Shown: positions 1 through 9,687, counted from the stretch's first letter. The stretch: 49,331 nucleotides of DNA from Bacteroidota bacterium (GCA_019135895.1 JAGVVH010000466.1:1-49331), one strand, 5' to 3'. The notes: a model not told the origin generated them from the letters alone. A program made the numbers and translations.

Positions 1-2890
1 GGCAATAAAGGCTATCTCCGAAAGTGACCCTCAGTTTAACGCTTCTGTCGCAGCCTACATAACGGCTGCAGATACTTTGTATTGGAATCACAAACTGGAT
101 GCTGAAGTTGACGGCTCAGTCACCAATGAAATTCAAGCATTGAGTATCAATAAAGATACTATTAAGCTGAGCAATGGTGGTTTTGTTAAATTGCCTGAAG
201 TGATTGACAGCACCAGCTTGGACGATGCCTACAATCATGGTCATTCCATTATGGCCGACGCAGGTCCGGTGACCATAAATGGCACCGATGGTTTTTTGGC
301 TACCGGTATAGATAATTCAGGCTCAATTCCAGCCAGCGGTGCCGGCACCCGAATGATGTGGTATCCGAAAAAAGCTGCTTTCAGAGCAGGTTATATTAAC
401 GGTATACAATGGGATGATGAAAATGTGGGCTGGTATTCAATCGCCATGGGCAAAAATACTACAGCAAGCGGTTATAATTCAACTTCCATGGGCTTTAATA
501 CAATTGCAAGCGAGGAAGCTTCCACCGCCATGGGATATAATACAAGAGCAAACGGTCTTATGTCCACTGCCATGGGCTATAATACAACAGCAAGAAGTCC
601 TGTTTCCACTGCCATGGGCTATAATACAACAACCAATGGGTATGCTTCAACGGCAATGGGAATGAATACTCATGCCCAATCGTTTGCTTCTGTTGTTTTA
701 GGAAGATATAATGTGCTTTCCGGAGATTCATTACAATGGATTCCGACAGATCCACTTTTTGTTATTGGAAACGGAGATGATGCAAGTAATCCTTCCAATG
801 CACTCACGGTTTATAAAAACGGAGATATAGACGTTAATGGAACAGTAACCGCAACCGGCGGCAACTCTACCAATTGGAATGATGCATATAGCTGGGGAAA
901 TCATGCAACGGCAGGTTATTTGACTTCATTTACCGAAGTTGATGGTTCGGTAACCAATGAAATACAGGCATTGAGCCTCAGCCATGATACTGTTTATCTT
1001 AGCAATGGCGGTTTTGTAAAATTACCTGCCGGCTTTGACGGACAATATAGCAGCTTAACAGGATCCCCCACCAATGTGAGTGCGTTTGCCAATGATGCAG
1101 GCTATCTCACTGCCGAGGTTGACGGTTCGGTAACCAACGAAATACAGGCATTGAGTATCAACAAAGATACTATTAAGCTGAGCAATGGTGGAGGTTTTGT
1201 AAGATTCCCTGAAGTGATTGACAGCACCAGTCTGGATGACGCATACAACCATGGTTCCGAGATCATTGCCGATGCAGGTCCGGTGACCATAAATGGCATC
1301 GATGGTTTTTTGGCTACCGGTACATACGGTTCAGGGACAATTCCTGCCAGCGGTGCCGGCACGCGAATGATGTGGTATCCCGGAAAAGCTGCTTTCAGAG
1401 TTGGGCAAATTGATGGTACACAATGGGATGATACCATTGTTGGCCTTTATTCCACCGCCATTGGCTATAATACAACGGCAAGTGGTTATAATTCCATTGC
1501 CATGGGCTATAATACAACGGCAAGGGGAGCTATGTCAACGGCCATGGGCTTTAATACAGCCGCAATCGGGTATAATTCAACAGCTATGGGTGTTAATGCA
1601 ACAGCAAGTGCGCCAATCTCAACTGCCATAGGAGTTAATACAGTAGCAAGCGGTTTTATGTCAACTGCAATGGGAAGTAATTCAACAGCAAGCAGTTCTG
1701 TTTCAACTACTATGGGCTTTTATACCAAAGCAAATGGGGCATTTTCAATTGCAATGGGGGATCATACCACGGCAAGCGGGCAAGCTTCTACCACTATGGG
1801 AGAGTCAACTAAAGCCCAATCTTATGCTTCACTAGTTTTAGGAAGATACAACCTAATTGCCGGAGATTCATTGCAATGGGTAGCAACAGATCCCCTTTTT
1901 GTTATTGGAAACGGAGCTGATGCAAGCAATCGATCCAATGCACTTACGGTTTACAAAAACGGAAATATGGATGTTAATGGAAATATGGACGTTAATGGAA
2001 CAGTAACCGCAACCGGCGGCAACTCTACCAATTGGAATGATGCATATAGCTGGGGAAATCATGCTGGTTTATATCGCCCAATTGATTGGGTTCCTGATTG
2101 GACAGATATATTAAATAAACCAACATTTGCAAATGTTGCTACTTCTGGCAGTTATAATGACCTAACAGATCAGCCTACACCAGCCGATGGTTCCGAAACC
2201 AAAGTAACTGCAGGAGCAAATGTGTCTGTTACTGGCAGCGGAACTAATACAAGTCCTTATGTGGTTAATGCAATTGTAAGTATGACCCAAATGGTAAGAG
2301 ACGCTTTAACACCAATTGAAGGGATGTTTATTTACAATACAACTACGCATAAACCGAACTATTACAATGGAACTGAATGGATGAATTATGATGGTACTTC
2401 GGCAAAAATACTGGAAATTGGGGATAGTTTTCAAGGGGGAATCATCGCTTATATACTGCAACCCGGTGATCCGGGATATGATGCCAATGTTATTCAAGGA
2501 ATAATAGTAGCACCAATTGAGCAAAGCGCTGGCATGCAATGGTACAATGGTAGTTATTTTATAACAGGAGCAAATGCAACAGCATTAGGCACCGGAAATG
2601 CCAATACAAATACAATTGTTGCAGAACAAGGAGAAGGAAGTTATGCTGCTAAATTGTGTGCCGATTTGGATTTAGGTGGGTATACCGATTGGTATTTGCC
2701 AAGTAGAGATGAATTAGAGAAACTATATCTGAATAAAGATGCAATTGGCGGTTTTGCAAGTGCATACTATTGGAGTTCCAGCGAAGTTTCTTTCGATGGC
2801 TCGTATAGTATAAGCTTCACCAATGGCAATACCGGTAGCTATTTTAAGAACATCAATGTTTATAGGGTTCGTGCTGTTCGCTCTTTTTAA
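1..2890 (+). CDS. YadA-head-repeat adhesin or fibre protein with C-terminal DUF1566 domain (5' end outside window)
   Basis: The frame is open to the left edge (first full codon at base 2), so the start lies outside the window; the TTG at 77 is not a credible start. The visible part has two large homologous modules. Each opens with a VDGSVTNEIQALS segment and a linker, then a run of about 14-residue YadA-head-like repeats (core STAMGYNT). The runs lie at about 426-720 (seven repeats) and 1438-1850 (ten repeats). A short third VDGSVTNEIQALS copy sits near 937. The C-terminus (about 2435-2887) is a DUF1566/Lcl_C domain with WYLPSRDELEKLY, YWSSSE and a final RVRAVRSF. YadA heads form trimeric beta-roll stalks in surface adhesins, and DUF1566 is a predicted lectin-like fold, so a surface fibre or tail-fibre-like role is inferred. 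No signal peptide or anchor is visible because the N-terminus is missing. Confidence 0.75.
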   Translation, partial: AIKAISESDPQFNASVAAYITAADTLYWNHKLDAEVDGSVTNEIQALSINKDTIKLSNGGFVKLPEVIDSTSLDDAYNHGHSIMADAGPVTINGTDGFLATGIDNSGSIPASGAGTRMMWYPKKAAFRAGYINGIQWDDENVGWYSIAMGKNTTASGYNSTSMGFNTIASEEASTAMGYNTRANGLMSTAMGYNTTARSPVSTAMGYNTTTNGYASTAMGMNTHAQSFASVVLGRYNVLSGDSLQWIPTDPLFVIGNGDDASNPSNALTVYKNGDIDVNGTVTATGGNSTNWNDAYSWGNHATAGYLTSFTEVDGSVTNEIQALSLSHDTVYLSNGGFVKLPAGFDGQYSSLTGSPTNVSAFANDAGYLTAEVDGSVTNEIQALSINKDTIKLSNGGGFVRFPEVIDSTSLDDAYNHGSEIIADAGPVTINGIDGFLATGTYGSGTIPASGAGTRMMWYPGKAAFRVGQIDGTQWDDTIVGLYSTAIGYNTTASGYNSIAMGYNTTARGAMSTAMGFNTAAIGYNSTAMGVNATASAPISTAIGVNTVASGFMSTAMGSNSTASSSVSTTMGFYTKANGAFSIAMGDHTTASGQASTTMGESTKAQSYASLVLGRYNLIAGDSLQWVATDPLFVIGNGADASNRSNALTVYKNGNMDVNGNMDVNGTVTATGGNSTNWNDAYSWGNHAGLYRPIDWVPDWTDILNKPTFANVATSGSYNDLTDQPTPADGSETKVTAGANVSVTGSGTNTSPYVVNAIVSMTQMVRDALTPIEGMFIYNTTTHKPNYYNGTEWMNYDGTSAKILEIGDSFQGGIIAYILQPGDPGYDANVIQGIIVAPIEQSAGMQWYNGSYFITGANATALGTGNANTNTIVAEQGEGSYAAKLCADLDLGGYTDWYLPSRDELEKLYLNKDAIGGFASAYYWSSSEVSFDGSYSISFTNGNTGSYFKNINVYRVRAVRSF
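101..2064 (+). repeat. Large intragenic tandem duplication within the adhesin gene
   Basis: Bases 101 to about 907 and 1112 to about 2064 are clearly homologous at the DNA level. Both open with nearly the same EVDGSVTNEIQALS-coding stretch, both carry long near-identical blocks such as ACCATAAATGGCA...GATGGTTTTTTGGCTACCGGTA, and both close with GATGCATATAGCTGGGGAAATCATGC. The copies differ in the number of 42-bp head repeats (seven versus ten). Repeat number could therefore change by slippage or recombination. Confidence 0.85.
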
Positions 2891-2985
2891 CAATATAGCT
2901 ATTTTGCAATTTTGCTTTGTATCTGACTAATCGCTTGAATTGTTGTTTTCCAGTGCTCATTGTGTGGGAGAAATCTCTTTGATTT

Positions 2986-3102
2986 AGAAATATATATTTC
3001 GTGCTCATGAAATTTATATTTTGTGCTTAGGAAATTTATATTTTGTGCTTAGGAAATTTTTTTTCTTAAGCATGAAATTTATATTTCGTGCTCATGAAAT
3101 TG
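2986..3102. repeat. Five tandem 22-bp units
   Basis: Units lie at 2986-3007, 3008-3029, 3030-3051, 3052-3072 (21 bp, diverged) and 3073-3094, followed by a partial unit to 3102. The unit core is GAAATTTATATTTYGTGCTYA. The array sits just downstream of the adhesin stop codon. There are no unique spacers between units, so it is a short satellite and not a CRISPR. Confidence 0.85.
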
Positions 3103-3312
3103 TAAGTAAAAAATAATGATTGCCTGTAAGATAAATTTATGAGATAATATCTATCACTCCTCCGTCGGCAATATTCTGCGAACTTACTAATCCACCAATA
3201 TCCACTAATCTCCTTCAATCTCCACCAATATCAGTATATATTTTTTTCATATCTGCTTAGTTTTATTATATATAAATTCACCAGGAGGGACTTATTGTAT
3301 AGAAAAAAGCTT

Positions 3313-3320
3313 TAAATTTG
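3313..3320 (+). promoter_or_regulatory. -7 box of the phosphohexomutase gene
   Basis: TAAATTTG matches the Bacteroidota -7 consensus TAnnTTTG exactly, 17 nt before the ATG at 3338, so the leader would be only about 10-12 nt. The -33 element is weak (TTG at 3295-3297, spacing shorter than usual). Confidence 0.45.
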
Positions 3321-3337
3321 CAGCAAATTTGTTAGTT

Positions 3338-5065
3338 ATGGATAAAAAAATAAAACCTAATGTAGATGCTTGGCTTCACGGAAATTATGACAAAGAAACT
3401 AAAGAGGAAATCAAAAGGTTGAAAAAAAATAATCCCGATGAGTTAGTCGATGCTTTTTATAAATCACTGGAATTTGGTACAGGTGGCCTAAGAGGCATCA
3501 TGGGTGTTGGAACTAACAGAATGAATAAATATACTGTTGGGGCTGCTACTCAGGGTTTAGCCAATTATCTGAAGGCTACTTATAAAAATACAAAACTAAA
3601 AGTGGCAGTTGCTTTTGATTCGCGAAACAATAGTGCCTATTTTGCCAATATTACCGCAGACGTATTGTCAGCCAATAGAATAGAGTGTTTTTTGTTTGAA
3701 GAGCTGAGACCTACTCCTCTGCTTTCTTTTGCTGTTCGTTATCTGGAATGTCACGCAGGAGTGGTGATTACTGCTTCGCATAACCCGAAAGAATATAACG
3801 GTTATAAAGCTTATTGGGGTGATGGAGGACAGTTAGTGCCACCGCATGATAATAATGTTATTAATCAGGTCAATAAAGTTAAGAGTATTGAAAAAATAAG
3901 GTGGGAAAGGAAAGATGCTTATGTTAAAATTATAGGTCCAGAAGTTGATGAGGCCTATTTGCAGTCTGTTGAGAAACTATCTCTTAATCAGGGTGCTATT
4001 TCTAAATGTGCTGATTTTAAAATTGTCTATACCTCTTTACATGGGACCGGCATTACGATGGTGCCGAAGGCACTGAATAGATTTGGCTTCCAAAATGTTA
4101 TTCTGGAAGAGAAACAATGTGTTCCGGATGAGAATTTTCCAACTGTAAAATCTCCCAATCCCGAAGAAAAGAGTGCATTGGAGTTGTCAATAAAGCTTGC
4201 CGATGAAATTGATGCAGATTTAGTGCTCGCAACAGACCCTGATGCTGATAGGGTAGGAATTGCTGCACGGAATCGTAAGGGTGAGTTGATCCTTTTTAAT
4301 GGTAATATGGTGGCAACCATGTTAACGCACTACCTGCTTTCTGAATGGCAAAAACAAAAAAAACTTTCTGATAATGAGTTTGTTGTTAAAACAATTGTTA
4401 CAACGGATATCATTAATAAAATTGCACTTGATTTTAATGTGAAGTGCTATGATGTGCTGACGGGCTTTAAATATATTGCCGAAACTATTAAACTGAATGA
4501 TAATAAAAAGAAGTTTATTTGTGGCGGTGAAGAAAGCTATGGCTTTTTGATTGACGATTTTGTCCGTGATAAAGATGCCGTTTCTGCTTGTTGCCTGATT
4601 GCCGAAATTGCTGCAGTGATGAAAAATAAAGGAAAAACACTGCAGGATTATCTGAATGACATCTACTTAAAATACGGATTTTATAAAGAGGAACAATTGT
4701 CTATTGTGAAAACAGGGAAAAACGGACTATTTGAAATCAGTAAAATGATGACTCATTTGAGAGAAAAATTCCCTAAAAAAATAAATAAAAGCAAGGTCGT
4801 TAAAATTGTTGATTACTTCTTTGGGAAAGGTTATGATTTTGAAAATTCAACATTTTTTGACACAAATCTTCCTATTTCGGATGTGATCCAATTTTTTACT
4901 GCCGATGGAAGTAAAGTTACGATCAGACCTTCAGGTACTGAACCCAAAATTAAGTTCTATTTTAGCGTAAATGAAAAAATTGTCAGCAAAGAACAATACG
5001 CAGACATGGAGCAATTGCTCGCTAAAAGAATCGAAGATATTATTGTATCACTTAAATTTAAATAA
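3338..5065 (+). CDS. Phosphoglucomutase/phosphomannomutase family alpha-D-phosphohexomutase
   Basis: A cytoplasmic alpha-D-phosphohexomutase that interconverts hexose 1- and 6-phosphates, feeding glycogen and nucleotide-sugar synthesis. The 575-residue length fits the longer PgcA/PGM2-like branch. Family signatures are all present: the active-site phosphoserine in TASHNP (Ser147), the Mg-binding DPDADR loop (about residue 305), the sugar-binding GGEESYGF loop, and the phosphate-binding RPSGTEPK loop near the C-terminus. I chose the ATG at 3338; an in-frame TTG at 3329 is less likely and would crowd the promoter. The next gene starts 6 nt after the stop, so the two are probably co-transcribed. 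Substrate preference (glucose, mannose or pentose) cannot be read from the sequence. Confidence 0.9.
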   Translation: MDKKIKPNVDAWLHGNYDKETKEEIKRLKKNNPDELVDAFYKSLEFGTGGLRGIMGVGTNRMNKYTVGAATQGLANYLKATYKNTKLKVAVAFDSRNNSAYFANITADVLSANRIECFLFEELRPTPLLSFAVRYLECHAGVVITASHNPKEYNGYKAYWGDGGQLVPPHDNNVINQVNKVKSIEKIRWERKDAYVKIIGPEVDEAYLQSVEKLSLNQGAISKCADFKIVYTSLHGTGITMVPKALNRFGFQNVILEEKQCVPDENFPTVKSPNPEEKSALELSIKLADEIDADLVLATDPDADRVGIAARNRKGELILFNGNMVATMLTHYLLSEWQKQKKLSDNEFVVKTIVTTDIINKIALDFNVKCYDVLTGFKYIAETIKLNDNKKKFICGGEESYGFLIDDFVRDKDAVSACCLIAEIAAVMKNKGKTLQDYLNDIYLKYGFYKEEQLSIVKTGKNGLFEISKMMTHLREKFPKKINKSKVVKIVDYFFGKGYDFENSTFFDTNLPISDVIQFFTADGSKVTIRPSGTEPKIKFYFSVNEKIVSKEQYADMEQLLAKRIEDIIVSLKFK

Positions 5066-5071
5066 AACAGA

Positions 5072-7132
5072 ATGATTAATCCGAAATTATTAACCCCCGG
5101 TTCAATTGTGGTAGTTGGAGCTTCCAATGATATTCATAAGCCGGGCGGCAAAGTGCTGAAAAATTTACTCGATAGCAATTTTAAAGGGGCTGTTTTTGCA
5201 GTTAATCCAAAAGAAGATGAAGTTCAAGGTATCAAATGCTTCAAAAATGTGGATGATTTACCGGATGTGGACTGTGCTATTTTGGCTATCGCTGCAAAGT
5301 ATTGTCCTGCTTCGGTCAATACACTTGCTATGACCAAGAAGTGTGGTGGTTTTATCATTTTATCTGCCGGCTTTGGAGAAGAGAGTGCTGAAGGCGCTGC
5401 TTTAGAACGCGAAATTGTTAAAACCGTTAATAGTGTCAACGGAAGTCTTATCGGTCCTAATTGTACAGGCTTTTTGAATATGAACTACTGTGGAGCTTTT
5501 GATGCACCCATTCCGCCGCTGAACTCCAAAGGGATTGATTTTGTTACCGGCTCCGGCGCTACTGCTGTTTTTATTAAGGAATATGGCATTACCAACGGGT
5601 TGTCTTTCAATAGCGTCTGGGCAGTCGGAAATTCAGCCCAAATAGGTATTGAGGAAGTTCTGGAACATCTTGATACGACTTTTGACCCTGAAAAGAGTTC
5701 TAAGGTTATTATGCTTTACATGGAGAATGTGAGGAATCCACGCAAATTATTGCTTCATTCCACTTCTCTCATTAACAAAGGATGCAAGATCGCCGCCATT
5801 AAGTCGGGTGGCTCTGCTGCCGGAAGTCGTGCCGCTTCTTCTCACACAGGAGCACTGGCTACTTCAGATGTTGCAGTTGATGCTCTTTTCCGTAAAGCCG
5901 GAATCGTACGGTGCCATAATCGTGAAGAATTGACTACGGTTTGTGCTGTCTTTATGCACCCTGAAGTAAAAGGTAAAAGAGTGGCTATTATCACCCATGC
6001 CGGCGGACCTGCAGTTATGCTAACGGATGTCCTCTCTAACAACGGCCTTGAAGTGCCTCATATTGAAGGTCCTGCAGCAGATGAACTGCTCTCTAAACTC
6101 TTCGCCGGTTCTTCGGTGGGGAATCCTATCGATTTTCTTGCTACAGGTACTGCAGAACAATTAGGAACCATTATTGACTATTGTGATAATAAATTCGATA
6201 ATATTGATGCAATGTGCGTCATCTTCGGCTCGCCCGGGCTTTTCTCCAATTGGGATACCTATAAGGTCTTGGATGAAAAAATGAAAAGCTGTAAAAAACC
6301 GATTTTCCCTATTTTACCTTCTATCATCAATGTGAAAGATGAAATTGCTGATTTTATTATTAATAAAAAGAGAATTAACTTCCCGGAAGAGTGTGTTTTG
6401 GGAAATGCGCTGGCAAAAGTTATTAATACGCCAAAACCGCAACCACTGAATCCTGCTATGCCCGAAATTGACTATACTGCAATTCGTAAGGTTATTGACA
6501 GTTGTGATAACGGGTATCTCTCTTTGGATAATATCCGTGCTTTGTTGGATGCTGCAAGTATCGGCTGTAAAAAAGAGGTAGAAGTGAGAACCGAAGCCGA
6601 AGCTGTCGATTATGCCCGCAAAACAGGTTATCCCCTTGTGATGAAAGTGGTTGGGCCCCTTCATAAATCGGATGTTGGTGGGGTTGTCCTGAATGTCAAA
6701 AATGAAGAAACTGTCAGAAAGGAATTTCAAAGACTGATAAAAATTCAGGATACATATGCAGTGGAATTGTATCCGATGCTCTTTGGAACAGAGATGTTTA
6801 TTGGGGCTTCCCGAGAAGAGAAATTTGGCCATCAGGTGCTCTTTGGGCTGGGCGGTATTTTTGTGGAAGTAATGAAAGATGTGAAAGCTGCTCTCGCTCC
6901 GGTTAATGTGGAAGAAGCTAAAGCCCTTATCAAGGATTTGAAAGGATATAAGATAATTAAAGGAGTGCGTGGTCAACAACCTGTCAATGAAGATTATTTT
7001 GCCGAAACTGTTGCTCGTGTATCGGCATTAGTGACTGCAGCGCCGGAAATTGCCGAGATGGATCTCAATCCTTTGTTGGGGACTCCTGAATCTATAATTG
7101 CAGTTGATGCAAGAATCAGAATTGAAAAATAG
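5072..7132 (+). CDS. Acyl/acetyl-CoA synthetase (ADP/NDP-forming), fused alpha-beta subunits
   Basis: This family converts acyl-CoA, ADP and phosphate reversibly into the free acid, ATP and CoA, which conserves energy during fermentation. The N-terminal CoA-binding Rossmann domain (residues 1-130, VVVGASND near residue 14) is followed by the succinyl-CoA-ligase-like alpha domains. These carry the phosphohistidine motif SSHTGALA (His258). The C-terminal part (about 480-686) is the ATP-grasp beta domain with VMKVVGP, HKSDVGGV and EMDLNPL. All 686 residues form one chain in alpha-beta order, as in single-chain bacterial and archaeal enzymes. It follows the phosphohexomutase by 6 nt and precedes the flippase by 20 nt, so the three genes probably share a transcript. 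Acid specificity is unknown. Confidence 0.9.
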   Translation: MINPKLLTPGSIVVVGASNDIHKPGGKVLKNLLDSNFKGAVFAVNPKEDEVQGIKCFKNVDDLPDVDCAILAIAAKYCPASVNTLAMTKKCGGFIILSAGFGEESAEGAALEREIVKTVNSVNGSLIGPNCTGFLNMNYCGAFDAPIPPLNSKGIDFVTGSGATAVFIKEYGITNGLSFNSVWAVGNSAQIGIEEVLEHLDTTFDPEKSSKVIMLYMENVRNPRKLLLHSTSLINKGCKIAAIKSGGSAAGSRAASSHTGALATSDVAVDALFRKAGIVRCHNREELTTVCAVFMHPEVKGKRVAIITHAGGPAVMLTDVLSNNGLEVPHIEGPAADELLSKLFAGSSVGNPIDFLATGTAEQLGTIIDYCDNKFDNIDAMCVIFGSPGLFSNWDTYKVLDEKMKSCKKPIFPILPSIINVKDEIADFIINKKRINFPEECVLGNALAKVINTPKPQPLNPAMPEIDYTAIRKVIDSCDNGYLSLDNIRALLDAASIGCKKEVEVRTEAEAVDYARKTGYPLVMKVVGPLHKSDVGGVVLNVKNEETVRKEFQRLIKIQDTYAVELYPMLFGTEMFIGASREEKFGHQVLFGLGGIFVEVMKDVKAALAPVNVEEAKALIKDLKGYKIIKGVRGQQPVNEDYFAETVARVSALVTAAPEIAEMDLNPLLGTPESIIAVDARIRIEK

Positions 7133-7152
7133 GCTGCGCTAAATATTCTTAC

Positions 7153-8694
7153 ATGGGTGTCATTATCCGGCAGAGCATAAAAGGAACTATTGTCAACTAT
7201 ATAGGCTCTTTCATTGGGTTTATTACTACTTTCTTTATTATAACCCGCTATCTTACTACCGAAGAGATAGGTCTTACCAGAGTGCTTTTGGAAGTATCGG
7301 GATTATTTGCCGGAATAGCACAATTGGGGACAAATTCCTCTGTGATGAGGTTTTTCCCCTATTTTAAAGATCCCGAAAAGAAAGACCATGGCATTTTCTT
7401 CTGGTCTCTGATTGTCCCGCTTGCGGGGTTCCTCTTTTTTCTTATCCTCTATCTCTGTCTGCAAGGACCAATTACAAGTTTCTTTTCCGAAAAATCACCC
7501 CTTTTTCTGGATTACTCTTATTATGTGATTCCATTGTCCTTCTTTTTGTTGTATATCAGCGTTTTTGAGACCAATTCAAATGTTCTCTACCGTATTGTGG
7601 TTCCAAAGCTGATTAGAGAGGTGATAATTCGGCTGATGCTGATTGTGGTCTATTTACTCTATGCTTTTCGGGTTCTGAATTTAGACGGTTTTATTATTGC
7701 TTTTTGTTTGACTTATGGAATAGCCCTCTGTATCAATATCTTTTATCTCTTCTCTCTGCAACGGGTTTCCCTGAAACCTGACATGGAGCACATAACAAAG
7801 CCTATACGAAGGGATTTCTTATTTTATACTTTATTTCTGATTACTGCTGCCTTAGGTGGAGCAATTACTCCAAGTATCAATACTATTTTTGTCAGTGCCC
7901 GTATGGGACTCTCTTTTACGGGTGTTTTTGCGGTAGCTACTTTTATTGCTGCTATTATCGAAATTCCGTATCGTTCTCTGGGTGCTATTTCGCAACCTCA
8001 TATCTCGCAAGCTATCAAAGATAACGATATTAAAGCAGCTAACGATTTGTGCAAGAGTGTTTCACTCCATCAGTTGTTGGTGGGGAGTTTTATTTTCTTT
8101 TTTATATGGATCAATATTGACCTTATTTTTGCCATTCTTCCAAATGGGCAAGAGTATGTTGCTGGGAAATGGGTGGTCTTTATTGTTGGGCTCTCCCGTC
8201 TTTTTAACTCTGCTTTTAGTGTGGGAACTTCAGTGTTGGGATATTCCAAATACTACTATTTCTCTCTAATCTTTACTTTTTTACTAACGGGTACGGCGAT
8301 TTTGCTCAATATCGCTTGGATTCCTGTATGGGGTTTAAACGGAGCAGCATTGGCGACGTTAGTCTCTTATGTTATATATTATTTTTTCTTACTCGGACTG
8401 GTGAGATGGAAAATTAAAACCTCTCCTTTCTCTTTTAAACAGGTTGTTGTGGTGTTGATAATATTGGCCCTTTTTGCTTTAAATATCATTTGGGAAGCTT
8501 ATCTTTCTCCGTTATTTTTATCTCTCCCGATGAAACCAATTTGGAGTAATATTGTTGACGGAGTTATTTCTTCTGTTTTGTTTGGAGTTGCCGGCGGATT
8601 AGCTGTTTATCATTTTAAAGTTTCCGAACAGATTAATAGTCTGGTTAGAAAGTATTGGAAGAAATCTCTTGAATGGATTCATCTGAAAAGATAG
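7153..8694 (+). CDS. Polysaccharide flippase/exporter (MOP/Wzx-like superfamily)
   Basis: A 513-residue, very hydrophobic protein with about 12-14 membrane segments. The N-terminal stretch (GTIVNYIGSFIGFITTFFI) and the following segment around TEEIGLTRVLLEVSG resemble Wzx/RfbX-type polysaccharide biosynthesis proteins of the MOP superfamily, which flip lipid-linked sugars across the inner membrane. A short basic C-terminal tail follows the last segment. Its place 20 nt after the acyl-CoA synthetase suggests co-transcription. No glycosyltransferase cluster lies beside it, so the glycan it handles is unknown. Confidence 0.8.
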   Translation: MGVIIRQSIKGTIVNYIGSFIGFITTFFIITRYLTTEEIGLTRVLLEVSGLFAGIAQLGTNSSVMRFFPYFKDPEKKDHGIFFWSLIVPLAGFLFFLILYLCLQGPITSFFSEKSPLFLDYSYYVIPLSFFLLYISVFETNSNVLYRIVVPKLIREVIIRLMLIVVYLLYAFRVLNLDGFIIAFCLTYGIALCINIFYLFSLQRVSLKPDMEHITKPIRRDFLFYTLFLITAALGGAITPSINTIFVSARMGLSFTGVFAVATFIAAIIEIPYRSLGAISQPHISQAIKDNDIKAANDLCKSVSLHQLLVGSFIFFFIWINIDLIFAILPNGQEYVAGKWVVFIVGLSRLFNSAFSVGTSVLGYSKYYYFSLIFTFLLTGTAILLNIAWIPVWGLNGAALATLVSYVIYYFFLLGLVRWKIKTSPFSFKQVVVVLIILALFALNIIWEAYLSPLFLSLPMKPIWSNIVDGVISSVLFGVAGGLAVYHFKVSEQINSLVRKYWKKSLEWIHLKR

Positions 8695-8806
8695 TCTTCC
8701 GATTGTTGTCGATTTATTCTTTAATAGACGCTATTTGATGTGGACAAGAATCTTATATAAGTTCACTGAATTCAAGTCTTTTTATTGAAGATGTTTCGTT
8801 CAAGGT

Positions 8807-9555
8807 TTATTTGCTTTTCTCTTTTTTCACTAACTCAATTGTATGAGTAGGGAGTTCAATTCCCCCATAATCACTGTGTCCCGGGATTACAGTTTGAATA
8901 CCAATATATTTGTTCAGGAGCTTTTTTATGGTCAAATCCCAATCTGCAACAACTGCATCTGATAAGTTCCCTGAGTCTTGAGAATCTGATGATTTTACCA
9001 AACAACCGCCAAAAAGTATTTTTTTATCCGGAATCCAGACAGTAATATTGTCAAAGAAGTGACCTGCACCAAAAAATCTACATTCAATTTGTTCTCCGTT
9101 AAAGTCAAAAGTCAACGAATCGCTGAAAGCGATTGAAGGGATAGGCAAACCTATCTCTTTACATTTTTCTACTGTCATTGAATTGGCAATTGACTCAACT
9201 CCTATACTTTGCAAATATTCTAATCCACCTAAACAATCATTGTGGAAATGTCCTATAATTAATGAAGTCAAATTGACTGAAAATGAATCCCTAAGAAATT
9301 TAGTTAACCTCTCGGTTTTATCATTATCCATTGGAGTATCAATCATTAAAGCCTCACCCTCTTTGATCAGAATCAGCCCATTTGAAGAAAAATATCAATT
9401 TCCAACATGTTTCCAGGTTACATGTGAAAAAAGGAATCTTACAGATGTATCAATTGAATATCATCATCAATCTTTATAACATTATCTTTCTGCGCTTTGG
9501 AGCTTACTACTAAACCAATCAAAGTAATAATAATAAAATTCCTCTTTTTAATCAT
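8807..9555 (-). pseudogene. Disrupted subclass B1 metallo-beta-lactamase gene
   Basis: The longest intact piece (8807-9346, 179 codons) holds every B1 zinc ligand: HFHND (His116, His118, Asp120 in standard numbering), GAGHFFDN (His196), FGGCLVKS (Cys221) and PGHSDYGG (His263). The N-terminal part is present upstream but broken. An ATG at 9555 encodes a signal peptide (MIKKRNFIIITLIGLVVSS, then KAQ) and the usual B1 start VIKIDDDIQLIHL, and then hits TAA at 9439-9441. Homology resumes in another frame (HVTWKHVGN), which meets TGA at 9395-9397 before FSSNGLILIKEGEALMIDTP. Two nonsense codons plus a frameshift near the T-rich run at about 9425-9435 make a functional secreted enzyme unlikely. The closest family member I can name is CcrA of Bacteroides fragilis. 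A truncated protein from the ATG at 9346 would lack the signal peptide and the first beta strands. Confidence 0.85.
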
Positions 9556-9687
9556 TTATTTCTATTAATACTTTTATTGATTCTTTCTTTTATTGTGAGC
9601 ATAAATAAAATCAGAAAATAATAAGAAACGAAATATCATTATTCTTTCAAAAATTATGGTTTAAATTATTTATAAGAAGAAACAAGA

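Larger units (their letters stand above)
2891..3337. other. 447-bp intergenic region between adhesin and phosphohexomutase
   Basis: It holds no ORF I would support. It contains the 22-bp tandem array, then a direct repeat of TCCACCAATATC (3191-3202 and 3221-3232, 30 bp apart) within a C-rich, A-rich stretch. The promoter-like element of the next gene follows at 3313-3320. No G+C-rich hairpin followed by a T run was seen after the adhesin stop. Confidence 0.6.

Noticed and set aside
2435-2890. DUF1566 C-terminus as the variable region of a diversity-generating retroelement
   Set aside because: Lectin-like C-termini are typical targets, but no reverse transcriptase or template repeat is present in the window.
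2986-3102. CRISPR array
   Set aside because: The 22-bp units are directly adjacent with no unique spacers, and there are no cas genes.
6314-6979. 221-codon minus-strand ORF
   Set aside because: It lies wholly antisense to the well-supported acyl-CoA synthetase and resembles no protein family.
9395-9397. TGA in the beta-lactamase gene read as selenocysteine
   Set aside because: The position is not an active-site residue, and a separate TAA and a frameshift also break the gene.
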